This document shows positions 40,777 through 50,058 of a DNA stretch of 64,000 nt, piece after piece. A program made the translations under genes and the position numbers. Numbering within the stretch: the first letter of the stretch is position 1; each line of letters starts with the position of its first letter. The stretch covers positions 62,001-126,000 of the forward strand of contig CACXYH010000009.1 in NCBI GenBank assembly GCA_902771785.1. Reading direction: 5' to 3'. Source of the DNA: an uncultured Prevotellaceae bacterium (lineage in GTDB: Bacteria > Bacteroidota > Bacteroidia > Bacteroidales > Bacteroidaceae). The notes under the pieces were generated by a model. It had not been told where the DNA came from, did no database searches, and worked only from the letters and a program-made list of their open reading frames with translations.

Positions 40777-42291
40777 CTCCAAACGCTTCATGATAGAGAA
40801 CATGAATATAGCCGAGACAACGCACAGGGCGATGAAGACGCTCCATACAGCCCAGAGAGGAATGTTACCCCAGAGATAACCACCCACACCTACGAGCTTG
40901 TTGCCGATAGCCGTAGCTACGAACCAGCCACCCATCATCAGACCCTTATACTTGGGAGGTGCCACCTTCGACACGAACGAGATACCCATGGGCGAGAGCA
41001 GCAGCTCGGCAAAGGTAAGAATAAGATAGGTGTAGATGAGCAGCTGAGGCGAAACGTCGGCCATGTGGACAGCCACCTGCTCACCATCGGGGCCTACCGT
41101 GGTCTGAGGCATGGGCAGTCCGAACGAGGCTGCAGCCATCACGCAGTAGGCAATGGCAGCCACCAGCATACCCAAGGCAATCTTACGGGGAGCTGAGGGC
41201 TCCTTGCCTTTCTTGGCCAGCGAGCCGAAGAGCGCAAGGCTGACAGGCGTAAGAGCTACCACATAGAAGGGATTGAACTGCTGGAAAATAGGAGCCGAAA
41301 CGGCCACATCGCCACTCAGCAGGTTGTACTTCCAGATGAGCAGGCCGATAGCCACAAGAATCACGAGGCCCGAAATAATCTTAGCCTTCTGCGTCTTGCT
41401 CTGGAAGAGCGAGAAGCCGGCATAGACAATGAAGATAATCAGCACAAGGTTCCACACGTCGAAGGCCATGCTCTCAATGCCCGTTGAGGTCTTGGCAGTA
41501 AACTCATCGGCGAAGTAGGTCAGCGACAAACCGTTCTGATGGAAAGCCATCCAGAAGAAAATCACCACGGCGAACACCAGGCAAAGGGCCACGATGCGCT
41601 GCTTGGTCTCCTCCTTCGAAAGCTCAACAACCTCGTCCTTGGCTCCCTGCTTCTTGGCGCCGCCCTCCACATGACGGAAGGTGCCGCGGAAAATGTAGTA
41701 GATAGCGATGGAAAGGATGAGTGAAGCGCAGGCTACGGCGAAGGCAAAGTGATAAGAATCATTCACCGACACGCCTAGGTTCTGCTGTGCCCACTCCATA
41801 ATCTTCACAGCGGCCGTAGGGGCAAAGAGCGCACCGATGTTGATGGCCATGTAGAAGATGGAGAAGCCAGAGTCGCGCTGAGAAGCATACTGCGGGTCGT
41901 TGTAGAGGTCGCCTACCATCACCTGCAAGTTGCCTTTGAAGAGTCCCGTACCCAGTCCGATGAGCACGAGGGCTGCCAGCATCACCACCAATGCCAAGGT
42001 GTCGCCTCCAAGGGGAACCGAGAGCAGCAGGTAGCCAGCAAACATGATGAGGATGCCGATGGTTACCATCCGGCCAAAGCCGAATCGGTCGGCAAGCCAG
42101 CCGCCCACGATGGGCAGGAAGTAGACGAGCATGAGGAAATCGCTGTAGATTTCGCCAGCCCAACCGGCATCGAGTCCGTAGTTGGCACGGAGGAACAATG
42201 CGAAAACGGCAAGCATGGTGTAGTAACCAAAACGCTCGCCCGTGTTGGCCAATGCCAACGCATAAAGTCCTTTGGGTTGATTTTCAAACAT
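40765..42291 (-). CDS. POT-family proton-coupled oligopeptide transporter
   Basis: A 508-residue inner-membrane MFS protein with about 12-14 membrane helices. The N-terminal family signature is ANTGERFGYYTM (the ExxERFxYY motif), and PTR2-type FSIFYMAINIGALFAP follows. A Lys/Glu-rich cytoplasmic loop (about 210-235) separates the halves. It imports di- and tripeptides with protons. It follows the small beta-barrel gene by 3 bp on the minus strand, suggesting co-transcription with an envelope group. Confidence 0.93.
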   Translation of the reverse strand: MFENQPKGLYALALANTGERFGYYTMLAVFALFLRANYGLDAGWAGEIYSDFLMLVYFLPIVGGWLADRFGFGRMVTIGILIMFAGYLLLSVPLGGDTLALVVMLAALVLIGLGTGLFKGNLQVMVGDLYNDPQYASQRDSGFSIFYMAINIGALFAPTAAVKIMEWAQQNLGVSVNDSYHFAFAVACASLILSIAIYYIFRGTFRHVEGGAKKQGAKDEVVELSKEETKQRIVALCLVFAVVIFFWMAFHQNGLSLTYFADEFTAKTSTGIESMAFDVWNLVLIIFIVYAGFSLFQSKTQKAKIISGLVILVAIGLLIWKYNLLSGDVAVSAPIFQQFNPFYVVALTPVSLALFGSLAKKGKEPSAPRKIALGMLVAAIAYCVMAAASFGLPMPQTTVGPDGEQVAVHMADVSPQLLIYTYLILTFAELLLSPMGISFVSKVAPPKYKGLMMGGWFVATAIGNKLVGVGGYLWGNIPLWAVWSVFIALCVVSAIFMFSIMKRLEKVC

Positions 42292-42294
42292 GAT

Positions 42295-43047
42295 TTATTT
42301 AATTTTAGGGTTATTAGTTTTTGCTATATCAAACAGATAGGTCAGCTTGATAACGATGTTTTGCAGGTTGGAGCGCTGGAAATAGTCGCGCTTAGAGTTG
42401 CCGTAGAAGTCGCCGAGGCCGTAGTAGTAACGGCCCTCAAGCAGGAAGTGGCCCAACTTGGGAGCAGAGAACTCCAGGCCGATACCGCCGGCAATGCCAT
42501 AGTCGAACTTCCGCTCAATGGCCATGCTGTCCTGTGCCACGACATGGGAGGTGCGGGCAGCATAGTTGTAGTTGCTCATGTCGAAGTTGGAGGTGGCCTT
42601 GTCGTTTAGGAAGAGGCCGAACTGAGGGCCAACCTGAAAGAAGAACTGGAAGCCCTTGCGCTCTCGTCCCCACCCCAGTCGGGCAAAGATGGGCACCTGA
42701 ACGTAGGTCATCAGTCGCTCGTAGGCTTCGGCCTCACCAGTCTGTCTGTTTATCACGGGTTCGTCGTCAGGGGTCAGAATGTCTTCTTTCCATCCCACCT
42801 GTGCATAGTTCACCTCGCCCACGATGGAGCAGATGCTGCTGAAATACTTCTCACAGGTATAGCGCAGGGTGAGTCCACCCATCAGGCCGGTGTGCTGCAG
42901 CTGCGGGACTGTCGGCACAAAGCCCACGTTACTCATGACGTAGCCGGCACCGCCACCCACAGCCAGCTCGTTGCGATGCTCGCCCACCTGGGCCTTGGCC
43001 GTAGCTACGGCAAACAGCAAAAGAAGGGAAAACAGTCTGAACCTCAT
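42295..43047 (-). CDS. PorT-like outer-membrane beta-barrel protein
   Basis: A 250-residue outer-membrane protein with signal peptide (MRFRLFSLLLLFAVATAKAQ) and about eight predicted strands, of the PorT / outer-membrane beta-barrel group. Typical segments are LAVGGGAGYVMSNVGF, YTCEKYFSSICSIVGEVNY and HFLLEGRYYYGLGDFYGNS. Specific identity as the type IX secretion component PorT is not certain; the broader family has many members. Its start overlaps the stop of the LysM gene by 4 bp (ATGA). Confidence 0.8.
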   Translation of the reverse strand: MRFRLFSLLLLFAVATAKAQVGEHRNELAVGGGAGYVMSNVGFVPTVPQLQHTGLMGGLTLRYTCEKYFSSICSIVGEVNYAQVGWKEDILTPDDEPVINRQTGEAEAYERLMTYVQVPIFARLGWGRERKGFQFFFQVGPQFGLFLNDKATSNFDMSNYNYAARTSHVVAQDSMAIERKFDYGIAGGIGLEFSAPKLGHFLLEGRYYYGLGDFYGNSKRDYFQRSNLQNIVIKLTYLFDIAKTNNPKIK

Positions 43048-44396
43048 CGATACTCTATTTTTTCGATAGTCTTCTCCGGCGTGTAGCGCACGAAGAACAT
43101 CACCTGGTTTTGCAGCCCGCCGCCGTCAATCCGCTCAAAAGCGAGCGGCGTCTGAATGGGCTGATAGCTGACCGAAGCATCGGCACCCTTAAACTCCTTA
43201 CCATACTGGTGCATTCCTTTCAGGAAGAACATAGCATGGTCGAACCCCGTAACAGCAAAGCGAGGCAGCGTCTGCATCATGTCCTGCCGGAAGTTAGCCC
43301 GATAGGCTCTTGAGAAGGCTTCCATCTGGTCGGAAATCACGTTCGTAAAGAAGGGAGCGGGAATGTAGACGTCATACTTATAATAGTTCTCGAGGTTGCG
43401 GCGAGTGTACATCATCCAGTCGGTATAGCCCATCATCGAGATGCGCACCTCAGGATAAGTGGCGGCCACGGTGCTCAGTTTGCCGAAGGCTTGCGTCAAC
43501 TCGGAGGAGCGGGCCGTATTCAGGATGACCACGTTAGCCTGTTTGCGGCTGAAGGCGCGCTGGAAGTTGTCGTCGGTCGACGCAAGGCTGGTCAGGTTAT
43601 AGGCTATATTATCCGCATCGAGGCTGCGACGCAGCAATGTGGTGAACGAGCCCTTCGTGCTGGTGGCATCGGCGCAATCGATGAACACGGGATGATAATT
43701 CTTGAAGCGCTGCTGGAACATGCTGACCACCGTCTCGTTCTGCTGGTTCTGCGTCTGGTAGACCTGAAAAATGTTGCGGTTGGAGAAGAGCTCTGGCGCA
43801 TGGATGGAGAAGGGAATGAACATCAGAATGTTGTGCTCTTCGCAGAACTGCGATAGCTTAGATACATATTTGGAATAGAGCGGACCGATAATCAGGTCGC
43901 ACTTTGCCGCTGCCGGATCGGCAATGGCATTGGCAATGTCGCCATCTTCAGGCACGTTCCACGCCCATATCTCGGTAGAAATGCCCGAGTGCTTCAGACT
44001 GTCGCAGGCCATCAAGATGCCCCTATAGTATTCAGTCATGCGATGGCCGTCGCCATTGATGCTGTGCAGAGGCAGCATCACCCCTACCCTGATGGCTCGA
44101 GTACGCACGTCGTCGGTCACCACGACTGGTGCCTCTTCGGCCTGAACGGGTGCAGGCGGGAAGGGAATGAACACATAGTCGCCCTTCTTGAGCTGATAGT
44201 CGGGCTTCATCATTACGGGATTGGCCTCTTTCAGCTGGTCGACGGTCAGCCCATAGTCGCGTGCAATGCCGAAGATGGTTTCCTTCTTCTTCACTTTATG
44301 AATGTCGCGCCACTTGTTGCTCTGCGCCCATGAAGAAGTCGGCACTACCATCAGCAATGCCAGAACGCACAGAATATATCTACATTTTTGCCACAT
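43044..44396 (-). CDS. LysM plus periplasmic-binding-fold protein
   Basis: A 450-residue secreted protein. A signal peptide (MWQKCRYILCVLALLMVVPT) is followed by a LysM domain (about 32-80, IHKVKKKETIFGIARDYGLT) that binds peptidoglycan. The rest is a type I periplasmic-binding fold (about 100-450; IRVGVMLPLHSINGDGHRM, CDLIIGPLYSKYVS, VTGFDHAMFF). It lacks a transporter nearby. The combination is common in Bacteroidetes, similar in layout to LpoA-like regulators of penicillin-binding proteins, and the PBP1A gene is two genes upstream; that functional link is inferred. Confidence 0.85.
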   Translation of the reverse strand: MWQKCRYILCVLALLMVVPTSSWAQSNKWRDIHKVKKKETIFGIARDYGLTVDQLKEANPVMMKPDYQLKKGDYVFIPFPPAPVQAEEAPVVVTDDVRTRAIRVGVMLPLHSINGDGHRMTEYYRGILMACDSLKHSGISTEIWAWNVPEDGDIANAIADPAAAKCDLIIGPLYSKYVSKLSQFCEEHNILMFIPFSIHAPELFSNRNIFQVYQTQNQQNETVVSMFQQRFKNYHPVFIDCADATSTKGSFTTLLRRSLDADNIAYNLTSLASTDDNFQRAFSRKQANVVILNTARSSELTQAFGKLSTVAATYPEVRISMMGYTDWMMYTRRNLENYYKYDVYIPAPFFTNVISDQMEAFSRAYRANFRQDMMQTLPRFAVTGFDHAMFFLKGMHQYGKEFKGADASVSYQPIQTPLAFERIDGGGLQNQVMFFVRYTPEKTIEKIEYR

Positions 44397-44424
44397 AGCT
44401 TGCTTTGTTTTTGTTTTCACGCTA

Positions 44425-44432
44425 CAAAAGTA
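44425..44432 (-). promoter_or_regulatory. -7 box of the LysM gene promoter
   Basis: Minus-strand TACTTTTG, 28 bp before the ATG at 44396. Confidence 0.55.
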
Positions 44433-44476
44433 CAAAAAAAGACTGAAACAGGAAACAAAAAGTCAAAAAACATGCA

Positions 44477-45826
44477 CTATTCGGCGGCAGGTAATGCGTC
44501 GTCGGCTTCGTCTTTGGGTATGGGATGCTTCTTATCCTCGGCAATACCCAGCTGTTTCAGCTCATTGGCTTTTTGCACGATGCTCAGCCTGCCGGTGATG
44601 CTTTTCTGCACATCATCGTAGTCAGAACGGAGGGTTTCCAGCGTGCGTCCCATCTTGTTGGCTCGCTCCACGAAGAGGCCGATACGACCCAGCAGCTGCT
44701 CGGCCAGCCCTACGATTTTCTTCTGGTTCTCGGTCTGGTTGTGCTGCCGCCAGGCTATCTGTATCATGCGCAGGATGGCAAAGAGGTTCTGGGTGCTGGA
44801 GATGAAGACCTTATGTTCAAAGGCATCGTTCCACAAGCGGGGTTCGCGGGCCAGCGCCACCTGAAGTGCTGCCTCGTTGGGCACGAACATGATAACGAAG
44901 TCGATGGTGGTGCGTGGCGGCCGGATGTATTTGCTATAGTCTTTGGCGGCCAGCTCCTTGACGTGCGACCGCAGACTCTGCACATGACGCTCCAGGTACT
45001 GGTTGCGCAGGCTCTCGTTAGGCTCGTTGACGTAGTCGTAGTAGGCCTTGATGCTGACCTTGGCGTCAATCACCACATCCTGCTCGCCAGGATAGTGCAA
45101 AACGACGTCGGGACGCATTTTACGGCCCGTGTCATCATTGAGTACGGTATTGCCCGATGCGTCGACGATGGTTCCCTGCACATCGTAGTCGATGCCTTGC
45201 TTGAAGCCCTGACTGTCGAGCAGGTCGTTCAAGAACAGCTCGCCCCAGTCGCCGGCCTGCTTCGAGTCGCCTCGCAAGGCATTGGTCAGCTTGGTAGCCG
45301 TGCCCGTCATCTTCTCGGCCTGCTCTCCCATCTGGCGCAGCCGTTCGTTGAGCGAAGCTGCCGTCGAAGCCCTATCCTTGTCGCTGTCGCGAATGGCCTG
45401 TTGCAGTTCGGCGAAGTTGTCGTTGATGGGCTTGGTGATTGCTTCCATGCTCTGGCGGTTCTTCAGCTGAAGCTCGTCGGTAGTCTGGCTGAGCACGCGT
45501 GTGGCAAGGTTCTGAAACTGTTCTCTCACCACGCGCAACTGCTGCTGAAACTGTTCGGCCCTGAGCCGCGTCTCGCTCTCGGTCTGATTCTTGAGCAGCG
45601 TGATTTCCTTCTGCTGCGCTTCGCAGCGGGCCGTCAGCTCGGTGGCTTCCTGCTGCAGCTGCTCCAGCTTTGCGGTCTTGGCCGTCAGCTCTTCGGTCTT
45701 CAACTTCAGCGTGGCACTCTTGTCGGCATCAGTAAGCCGTAATGCCGATAGCTGCCGGTTCAGAAAGAAACCGACAGCCACAGCTCCAAGGACTACACCT
45801 ATTATTATATATAAGGCTATTTCCAT
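44477..45826 (-). CDS. rmuC: DNA recombination protein RmuC homologue
   Basis: A 449-residue RmuC-family protein. One N-terminal membrane helix (about 4-20) precedes a long coiled coil (about 25-190) and a C-terminal nuclease-like domain (about 200-400), with GDWGELFLNDLLDSQG, RPDVVLHYPGEQDVVIDAKVS and IMFVPNEAALQVAL. RmuC limits inversion of short repeats in E. coli; the enzymatic activity is inferred from a restriction-endonuclease-like fold. The start codon follows the PBP1A stop with no spacer (TAAATG). Confidence 0.92.
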   Translation of the reverse strand: MEIALYIIIGVVLGAVAVGFFLNRQLSALRLTDADKSATLKLKTEELTAKTAKLEQLQQEATELTARCEAQQKEITLLKNQTESETRLRAEQFQQQLRVVREQFQNLATRVLSQTTDELQLKNRQSMEAITKPINDNFAELQQAIRDSDKDRASTAASLNERLRQMGEQAEKMTGTATKLTNALRGDSKQAGDWGELFLNDLLDSQGFKQGIDYDVQGTIVDASGNTVLNDDTGRKMRPDVVLHYPGEQDVVIDAKVSIKAYYDYVNEPNESLRNQYLERHVQSLRSHVKELAAKDYSKYIRPPRTTIDFVIMFVPNEAALQVALAREPRLWNDAFEHKVFISSTQNLFAILRMIQIAWRQHNQTENQKKIVGLAEQLLGRIGLFVERANKMGRTLETLRSDYDDVQKSITGRLSIVQKANELKQLGIAEDKKHPIPKDEADDALPAAE

Positions 45827-48160
45827 TTATTCAAAAATCTCGTTGGCCTCGCCGAAGTTGTCGCCGTCGGCCATTTCGCCATCACCATCGCCCGCGAAGG
45901 GACAGGGGTCGAACGTCGAAGGAATGTCGAACACGGCCTGCTGGTCGTAGCCCAGCTGCGCGTCGGCATAGACCCGCTTCATGAAAAGGGCGAAGATGGG
46001 CAGCGCCATCGTGGCACCCTGACCCATAGAGGTGGTATCGAAGTGTATGTCGCGGTCGTCGCCACCTACCCAGCATCCGCATACCAGCTGCGGAGTGAGG
46101 CCCATGAACCAGGCATCGGAGTTGTTGTTGGTGGTACCCGTCTTGCCTGCCAGCTCGTTGGTCAGGTTATACTTGTAGCGCAGGCGTCCGGCCGTACCTC
46201 CGTCGACTACACCTTTCAGCATGTAAATCATCTTGTGGGCGCTCTCCTCGCTGATCACTTCGTTCATGCGAGGCTGGAAACGGGCCACGACATTACCCTC
46301 ATTGTCTTCGATTTTTGTCACGTAGAGCGGCAACGTGCGAATGCCGTGATTGACGAAAGCCGAATAGCCGCTGACCATCTCAGACACCGTGATTTCGCAC
46401 GGCCCCAGACAGAGCGACATAGAGGGGAAGATTTCTGGATTGCTGATGCCGTAGTCGTGCAGCAAGTCGACGAAAGCCTGCGGATTCATCTTCGACATCA
46501 GATAGGCCGAAATCCAGTTGTTCGACTGCTGCAGTCCCCACTTCAGGGTCACCATCTCGCCGTAGCGGGCGCGGCTGCCGTTGCGAGGTGTCCAGGGACG
46601 ACCGCCCACCATATAGGTTTCCTGCACGTTGGGTGCCTCGTCGCAAGGCGAGAATCCGTTCTCCATAGCCAGCGAATAGAGGAAAGGCTTGATCGTAGAA
46701 CCCACCTGACGGCGTCCTTCCGTAGCCATATCGTAGGCAAAGTGGGGGAAGTCGAGTCCGCCTACATAGGCTTTCACATTTCCCGTCTTGGGTTCCATGC
46801 AGACGAAGCCGGTGCGCAGGAACGACTTGTAGTAGCGAATAGAGTCGAGCGGGGTCATCACCGTGTCCACCTCACCATGATAGGTGAAGACAGTCATCTC
46901 GGTCTTGGTGTTGAAGGCTTTTTCTATCTCCTGCTCTGAGGCGCCGGCAGCCTTCATCACCCGATAGCGTTCGCATTGCCTGACGGAGCGATTCAGTATC
47001 TTTTGGATTTCTTCCTGACTCAACTGGTTGGAGTATGGGGCATTGCGCTTGGAGCGGTTGGCCTTGTCGAAAGCCGGCTGCAGGTAGCCCGCCACGTGCT
47101 CGTAGCATGCTTCCTCAGCATAGAGCTGCATGCGCGAGTCGATGGTGGTGAACACCTTCAGACCGTCGGTATAGACGTTGTAGGGCTCGCCGTTGCGCTT
47201 GGTGTTCTTGTTGCACCAGCCGAAGAGCGGGTCTTGCTCCCAGGCAATCGAGTCGACGACATACTTCACGTAGCCCCAGGAGGGATAGGCGTCGCGATGG
47301 GGTTTCTTGGCCATCATATAGCGGCGCAGGAAATCGCGGAAGTATGTGGCTATTCCGTCCTTATGGTCGGCCACGTGGAAGCGCAGCTTCAGCGGCTCCT
47401 TGACGCAGCTGTCCATCTGAGCCTCCGTGATGTAGCCTGCCTTCACCATCTGGCCGAGCACCACGTTGCGGCGCTCTTCTGAGCGCTCAGCATAGCGCAC
47501 GGGGTTGTAGTAGCTGGGGTTCTTGCAGAGTCCGATGAGCGTGGCGGCCTCGTTCAGGCTGAGGTCGGCCGGCTCCTTCGAGAAATAAGTGTTTGCTGCC
47601 ATCTTGATGCCCACGGCGTTGTGCAGGAAGTCGAAATAGTTCAGGTACATGGCAATGATTTCGTCCTTCGTGTAGTAGCGCTCCAGCTGCACGGCAATCA
47701 CCCACTCGATGGGTTTCTGCAACAGGCGCTCGGCCGTAGAATGTGCCACGTCAGAGAACAACTGCTTGGCCAGCTGCTGGGTGATGGTAGAACCGCCGCC
47801 GGCACTCTTCTGTCCGAAGAGTCCACGCTTCACCACCGCACGACCCAGGGCGTAGAAGTCGATGCCCGAGTGCTCATAGAAGCGCACGTCCTCGGTGGCC
47901 ACCAGCGCCTCGACCAGACGGGGCGACAGCTTGTCGAAGTCGACCATCACACGATTGTCGCGGTTCAGGTTCCACGTTCCGATGATTTTACCGTCGGCCG
48001 AATAGACCTGAGTAGCAAAACGGCTGATGGGGTTCTGCAGGTCGTCGATGGGCGGCATATAGCCGATGTAGCCATTGGCTATGGCCCATACACCGCAGGC
48101 CGTGCCTAAGACGACGAGCAGCAGCAGACTCCAAAGCAGGCAAACAACTTTTTTCCTCAT
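45827..48160 (-). CDS. mrcA: Bifunctional penicillin-binding protein 1A
   Basis: A 777-residue class A PBP of the inner membrane that polymerises and crosslinks peptidoglycan. There is one N-terminal membrane helix (about 8-28). The GT51 transglycosylase domain (about 50-230) has EDVRFYEHSGID and GGSTITQQLAKQLF, and the transpeptidase domain (about 420-740) has the nucleophile motif GSTIKPF (SxxK), SNNW and KTGTTNNN. The C-terminal 30 residues are acidic. It is immediately upstream of rmuC and 7 bp downstream of the DUF805 gene. Confidence 0.95.
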   Translation of the reverse strand: MRKKVVCLLWSLLLLVVLGTACGVWAIANGYIGYMPPIDDLQNPISRFATQVYSADGKIIGTWNLNRDNRVMVDFDKLSPRLVEALVATEDVRFYEHSGIDFYALGRAVVKRGLFGQKSAGGGSTITQQLAKQLFSDVAHSTAERLLQKPIEWVIAVQLERYYTKDEIIAMYLNYFDFLHNAVGIKMAANTYFSKEPADLSLNEAATLIGLCKNPSYYNPVRYAERSEERRNVVLGQMVKAGYITEAQMDSCVKEPLKLRFHVADHKDGIATYFRDFLRRYMMAKKPHRDAYPSWGYVKYVVDSIAWEQDPLFGWCNKNTKRNGEPYNVYTDGLKVFTTIDSRMQLYAEEACYEHVAGYLQPAFDKANRSKRNAPYSNQLSQEEIQKILNRSVRQCERYRVMKAAGASEQEIEKAFNTKTEMTVFTYHGEVDTVMTPLDSIRYYKSFLRTGFVCMEPKTGNVKAYVGGLDFPHFAYDMATEGRRQVGSTIKPFLYSLAMENGFSPCDEAPNVQETYMVGGRPWTPRNGSRARYGEMVTLKWGLQQSNNWISAYLMSKMNPQAFVDLLHDYGISNPEIFPSMSLCLGPCEITVSEMVSGYSAFVNHGIRTLPLYVTKIEDNEGNVVARFQPRMNEVISEESAHKMIYMLKGVVDGGTAGRLRYKYNLTNELAGKTGTTNNNSDAWFMGLTPQLVCGCWVGGDDRDIHFDTTSMGQGATMALPIFALFMKRVYADAQLGYDQQAVFDIPSTFDPCPFAGDGDGEMADGDNFGEANEIFE

Positions 48161-48167
48161 ACGTACA

Positions 48168-48722
48168 TTATAATTCTGTTGCTTCTACCGACCCGATAAC
48201 CTCATACTTGGGCGAACTGCCGTACTTGTTGCTACCAGGCTCGCCGTCCATGAAGCAGAAAATGGCAACGATCAGCGAAAACAGACCCCACAGAAGCGAA
48301 AGGAGGCCATAAATGCCTATGGAGCCCATGTTTTCCTCAGCAAAGGTCGCCATTTTCTCCATGTCGCCCGACTGAGCTATCTCTATGTATTCGCTCATTG
48401 CTTCTGACGTAGCCGCCATTAACGTAACGGCACAACCCAGCGCGAAGCTGAGGTAGAGCCAGATGGCACTCTTGCCCGTGTCCTGCAGACGGCGGGCGGT
48501 AACAGCCAAGCCCAGCGACATCACAATAATCTGGAAAATGGAGCTCACCCAAATATTCGTCATAAACGAGGAACCTACGAAATTCACTATCAATACCGGT
48601 GCCATCCACCACCAGAACTCTGAGCGACGGCTACGTCCGCTAAACACGGTCAGTCGGCTGGAAGCCAGTTTCAGGGCTTCGCCCATTCCCAACGAGGGAG
48701 TACTTTTCACATTCAATGCCAT
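48168..48722 (-). CDS. DUF805-family membrane protein
   Basis: A 184-residue membrane protein with the DUF805 signature: an N-terminal FSGRSRRSEFWWWM (about 28-41) and VTARRLQDTGKS (about 74-85). About four membrane helices are present (about 42-62, 60-76, 88-106, 138-158). Function is unknown in the family. The C-terminus lies in the cytoplasm and ends with a polar tail. It probably leads the DUF805-PBP1A-rmuC transcript. Confidence 0.87.
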   Translation of the reverse strand: MALNVKSTPSLGMGEALKLASSRLTVFSGRSRRSEFWWWMAPVLIVNFVGSSFMTNIWVSSIFQIIVMSLGLAVTARRLQDTGKSAIWLYLSFALGCAVTLMAATSEAMSEYIEIAQSGDMEKMATFAEENMGSIGIYGLLSLLWGLFSLIVAIFCFMDGEPGSNKYGSSPKYEVIGSVEATEL

Positions 48723-48756
48723 AACAATTCTTTTATTTGGTTACACATTTTGTCTG

Positions 48757-48787
48757 CAAAATTACAAAATATTACCGAAGTAGCAAA
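48757..48787 (-). promoter_or_regulatory. DUF805/PBP1A operon promoter (TTTG-N19-TAATTTTG)
   Basis: Minus-strand TTTG at 48784-48787 and TAATTTTG at 48757-48764 with a 19-bp spacer: a full consensus match. Confidence 0.7.
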
Positions 48788-48904
48788 AGGATTTGAAAAA
48801 CTTTTTGAATATTAGCAATCAAATAACAAGTGATTACGGCTACGAGGAGGAACGTCCGACATTAAACCTATATGGACGTAAAATGGCGCTTTTGCACTCG
48901 TAAA

Positions 48905-49003
48905 GCGGCACTTGAGGAACCTCAGACGGCACTTGAGGAACCCTCAGACGGCACTTGAGGAACCCTCAGACGGCACTTGAGGAACCCTTAAGCGGCACTT
49001 GAG
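48905..49003. repeat. Tandem 22-bp array, family 1 (about 4.5 copies)
   Basis: Units of 22 bp start at 48905, 48927, 48949 and 48971, with a partial fifth at 48993; the second and third are identical (cggcacttgaggaaccctca plus ga). A decayed copy precedes it at about 48883. Each unit contains the 13-nt dyad TGAGGaacCCTCA (imperfect in the first and fourth units). It lies in the 538-bp gap between the divergent DUF805 and trmB genes, directly next to family 2; no gene is visible there. Confidence 0.88.
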
Positions 49004-49009
49004 CTCCAC

Positions 49010-49119
49010 GAATCGCATCGATTGGTCGGATGAATCGACCCGATTAGTCCCGTGAATCGCATCGATTAGTCCCGTGAATCGCATCGATTGGTCCCGTGAA
49101 TCGCATCGATTGGTCCCGT
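49010..49119. repeat. Tandem 22-bp array, family 2 (5 copies)
   Basis: Units start at 49010, 49032, 49054, 49076 and 49098; the consensus is gaatcgcatcgattggtccc plus gt. Three units differ by one base or none. Each contains the 13-nt dyad AATCGcatCGATT (altered in the second). A degenerate sixth copy begins at 49120. The sequence is unrelated to family 1, but period and dyad length are the same. Confidence 0.88.
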
Positions 49120-49226
49120 GAATCAGAGGCGTATGCTTGGGAGCAAAAGTTATGGGGATAGAGCCCAAAGGACATGCTGCAGGAAAGAAAAATCTGAAAA
49201 TGCTTCGCTGTCTCAGTTTTTTGTTG

Positions 49227-49234
49227 TACTTTTG
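49227..49234 (+). promoter_or_regulatory. -7 box of the trmB promoter
   Basis: TACTTTTG, 26 bp before the trmB ATG; it follows the repeat arrays by about 90 bp. Confidence 0.6.
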
Positions 49235-49260
49235 TAGGCTAAAACAAACGAACAATATTA

Positions 49261-50034
49261 ATGAGCAAAGGAAAACTGGCGAAATTCGCCGATATGGAAA
49301 CCTACGAGAATGTGTTCCAATACCCCTTCTCGGTGGTTAGCGACGTGCCCTTCGACATGAAGGGGCACTGGCGCGAGCAGTATTTCCACAACCAGAACCC
49401 CATCGTGCTCGAACTGGGATGCGGCAAGGGCGAATACACCGTGGAGCTGGCCCGCCAGCATCCTGACCGCAACTTCATCGGCGTCGACATCAAAGGGGCC
49501 CGCATGTGGACAGGTGCCACGCTGGCGCTGCGCGACGGGCTGAAGAACGTGGCTTTCCTGCGCACTAACATTGAAATCATCGACCGCTTCTTCGCAGAAG
49601 ATGAGGTGCAGGAAATATGGCTCACCTTCAGCGACCCGCAGATGAAGAACCCACGCAAGCGCCTCTCCTCGACCTACTTCATGGAGCGCTACCGCCACTT
49701 TCTCACGGATGGCGGCATCATTCATCTGAAGACCGACTCGAACTTCCTCTTCACCTATACCACCTACATGACCGAGCGCAACGGGCTCCACGTGGAGTTC
49801 CGCACCGAAGACCTCTATCATGAGGACAAGGCTGCCGACGCGCTGCTCGGCGAGGTCACCTCGATTCAGACCTACTACGAGAGCATGTGGCTGGCCCGAG
49901 GGCTCAACATTCGCTACATGAGATGGCGGCTGCCGCGCGAAGGGAAGCTCGAAGAGCCTGACGTAGAAATAGAACTCGACGACTATCGCAGCTATCACCG
50001 CTCAAAGCGAAGCTCGCTCGAAACCAGCAAATAA
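49261..50034 (+). CDS. trmB: tRNA (guanine-N7)-methyltransferase
   Basis: A 257-residue TrmB, which makes m7G46 in tRNA. The SAM-binding segment is [18 protein letters not shown] (about 57-74), with [12 protein letters not shown] following. The family motif [17 protein letters not shown] (about 121-137) corresponds to the F-x-D-P-W region, with Gln in place of Trp. A short C-terminal extension (about 235-257) is Arg/Ser-rich. It is 24 bp upstream of the LRR protein gene, possibly one transcript. Confidence 0.93.
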   Translation: MSKGKLAKFADMETYENVFQYPFSVVSDVPFDMKGHWREQYFHNQNPIVLELGCGKGEYTVELARQHPDRNFIGVDIKGARMWTGATLALRDGLKNVAFLRTNIEIIDRFFAEDEVQEIWLTFSDPQMKNPRKRLSSTYFMERYRHFLTDGGIIHLKTDSNFLFTYTTYMTERNGLHVEFRTEDLYHEDKAADALLGEVTSIQTYYESMWLARGLNIRYMRWRLPREGKLEEPDVEIELDDYRSYHRSKRSSLETSK

Positions 50035-50058
50035 GATTGTGATACAACTTAAACGACA

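Noticed and set aside
44525..45742. Open frame (405 codons) on the plus strand
   Set aside because: Antisense to rmuC; Leu/Val/Gly-rich shadow of the coiled coil.
48905..49119. Possible CRISPR array
   Set aside because: Units are contiguous 22-bp repeats without unique spacers and there are no cas genes in the window.
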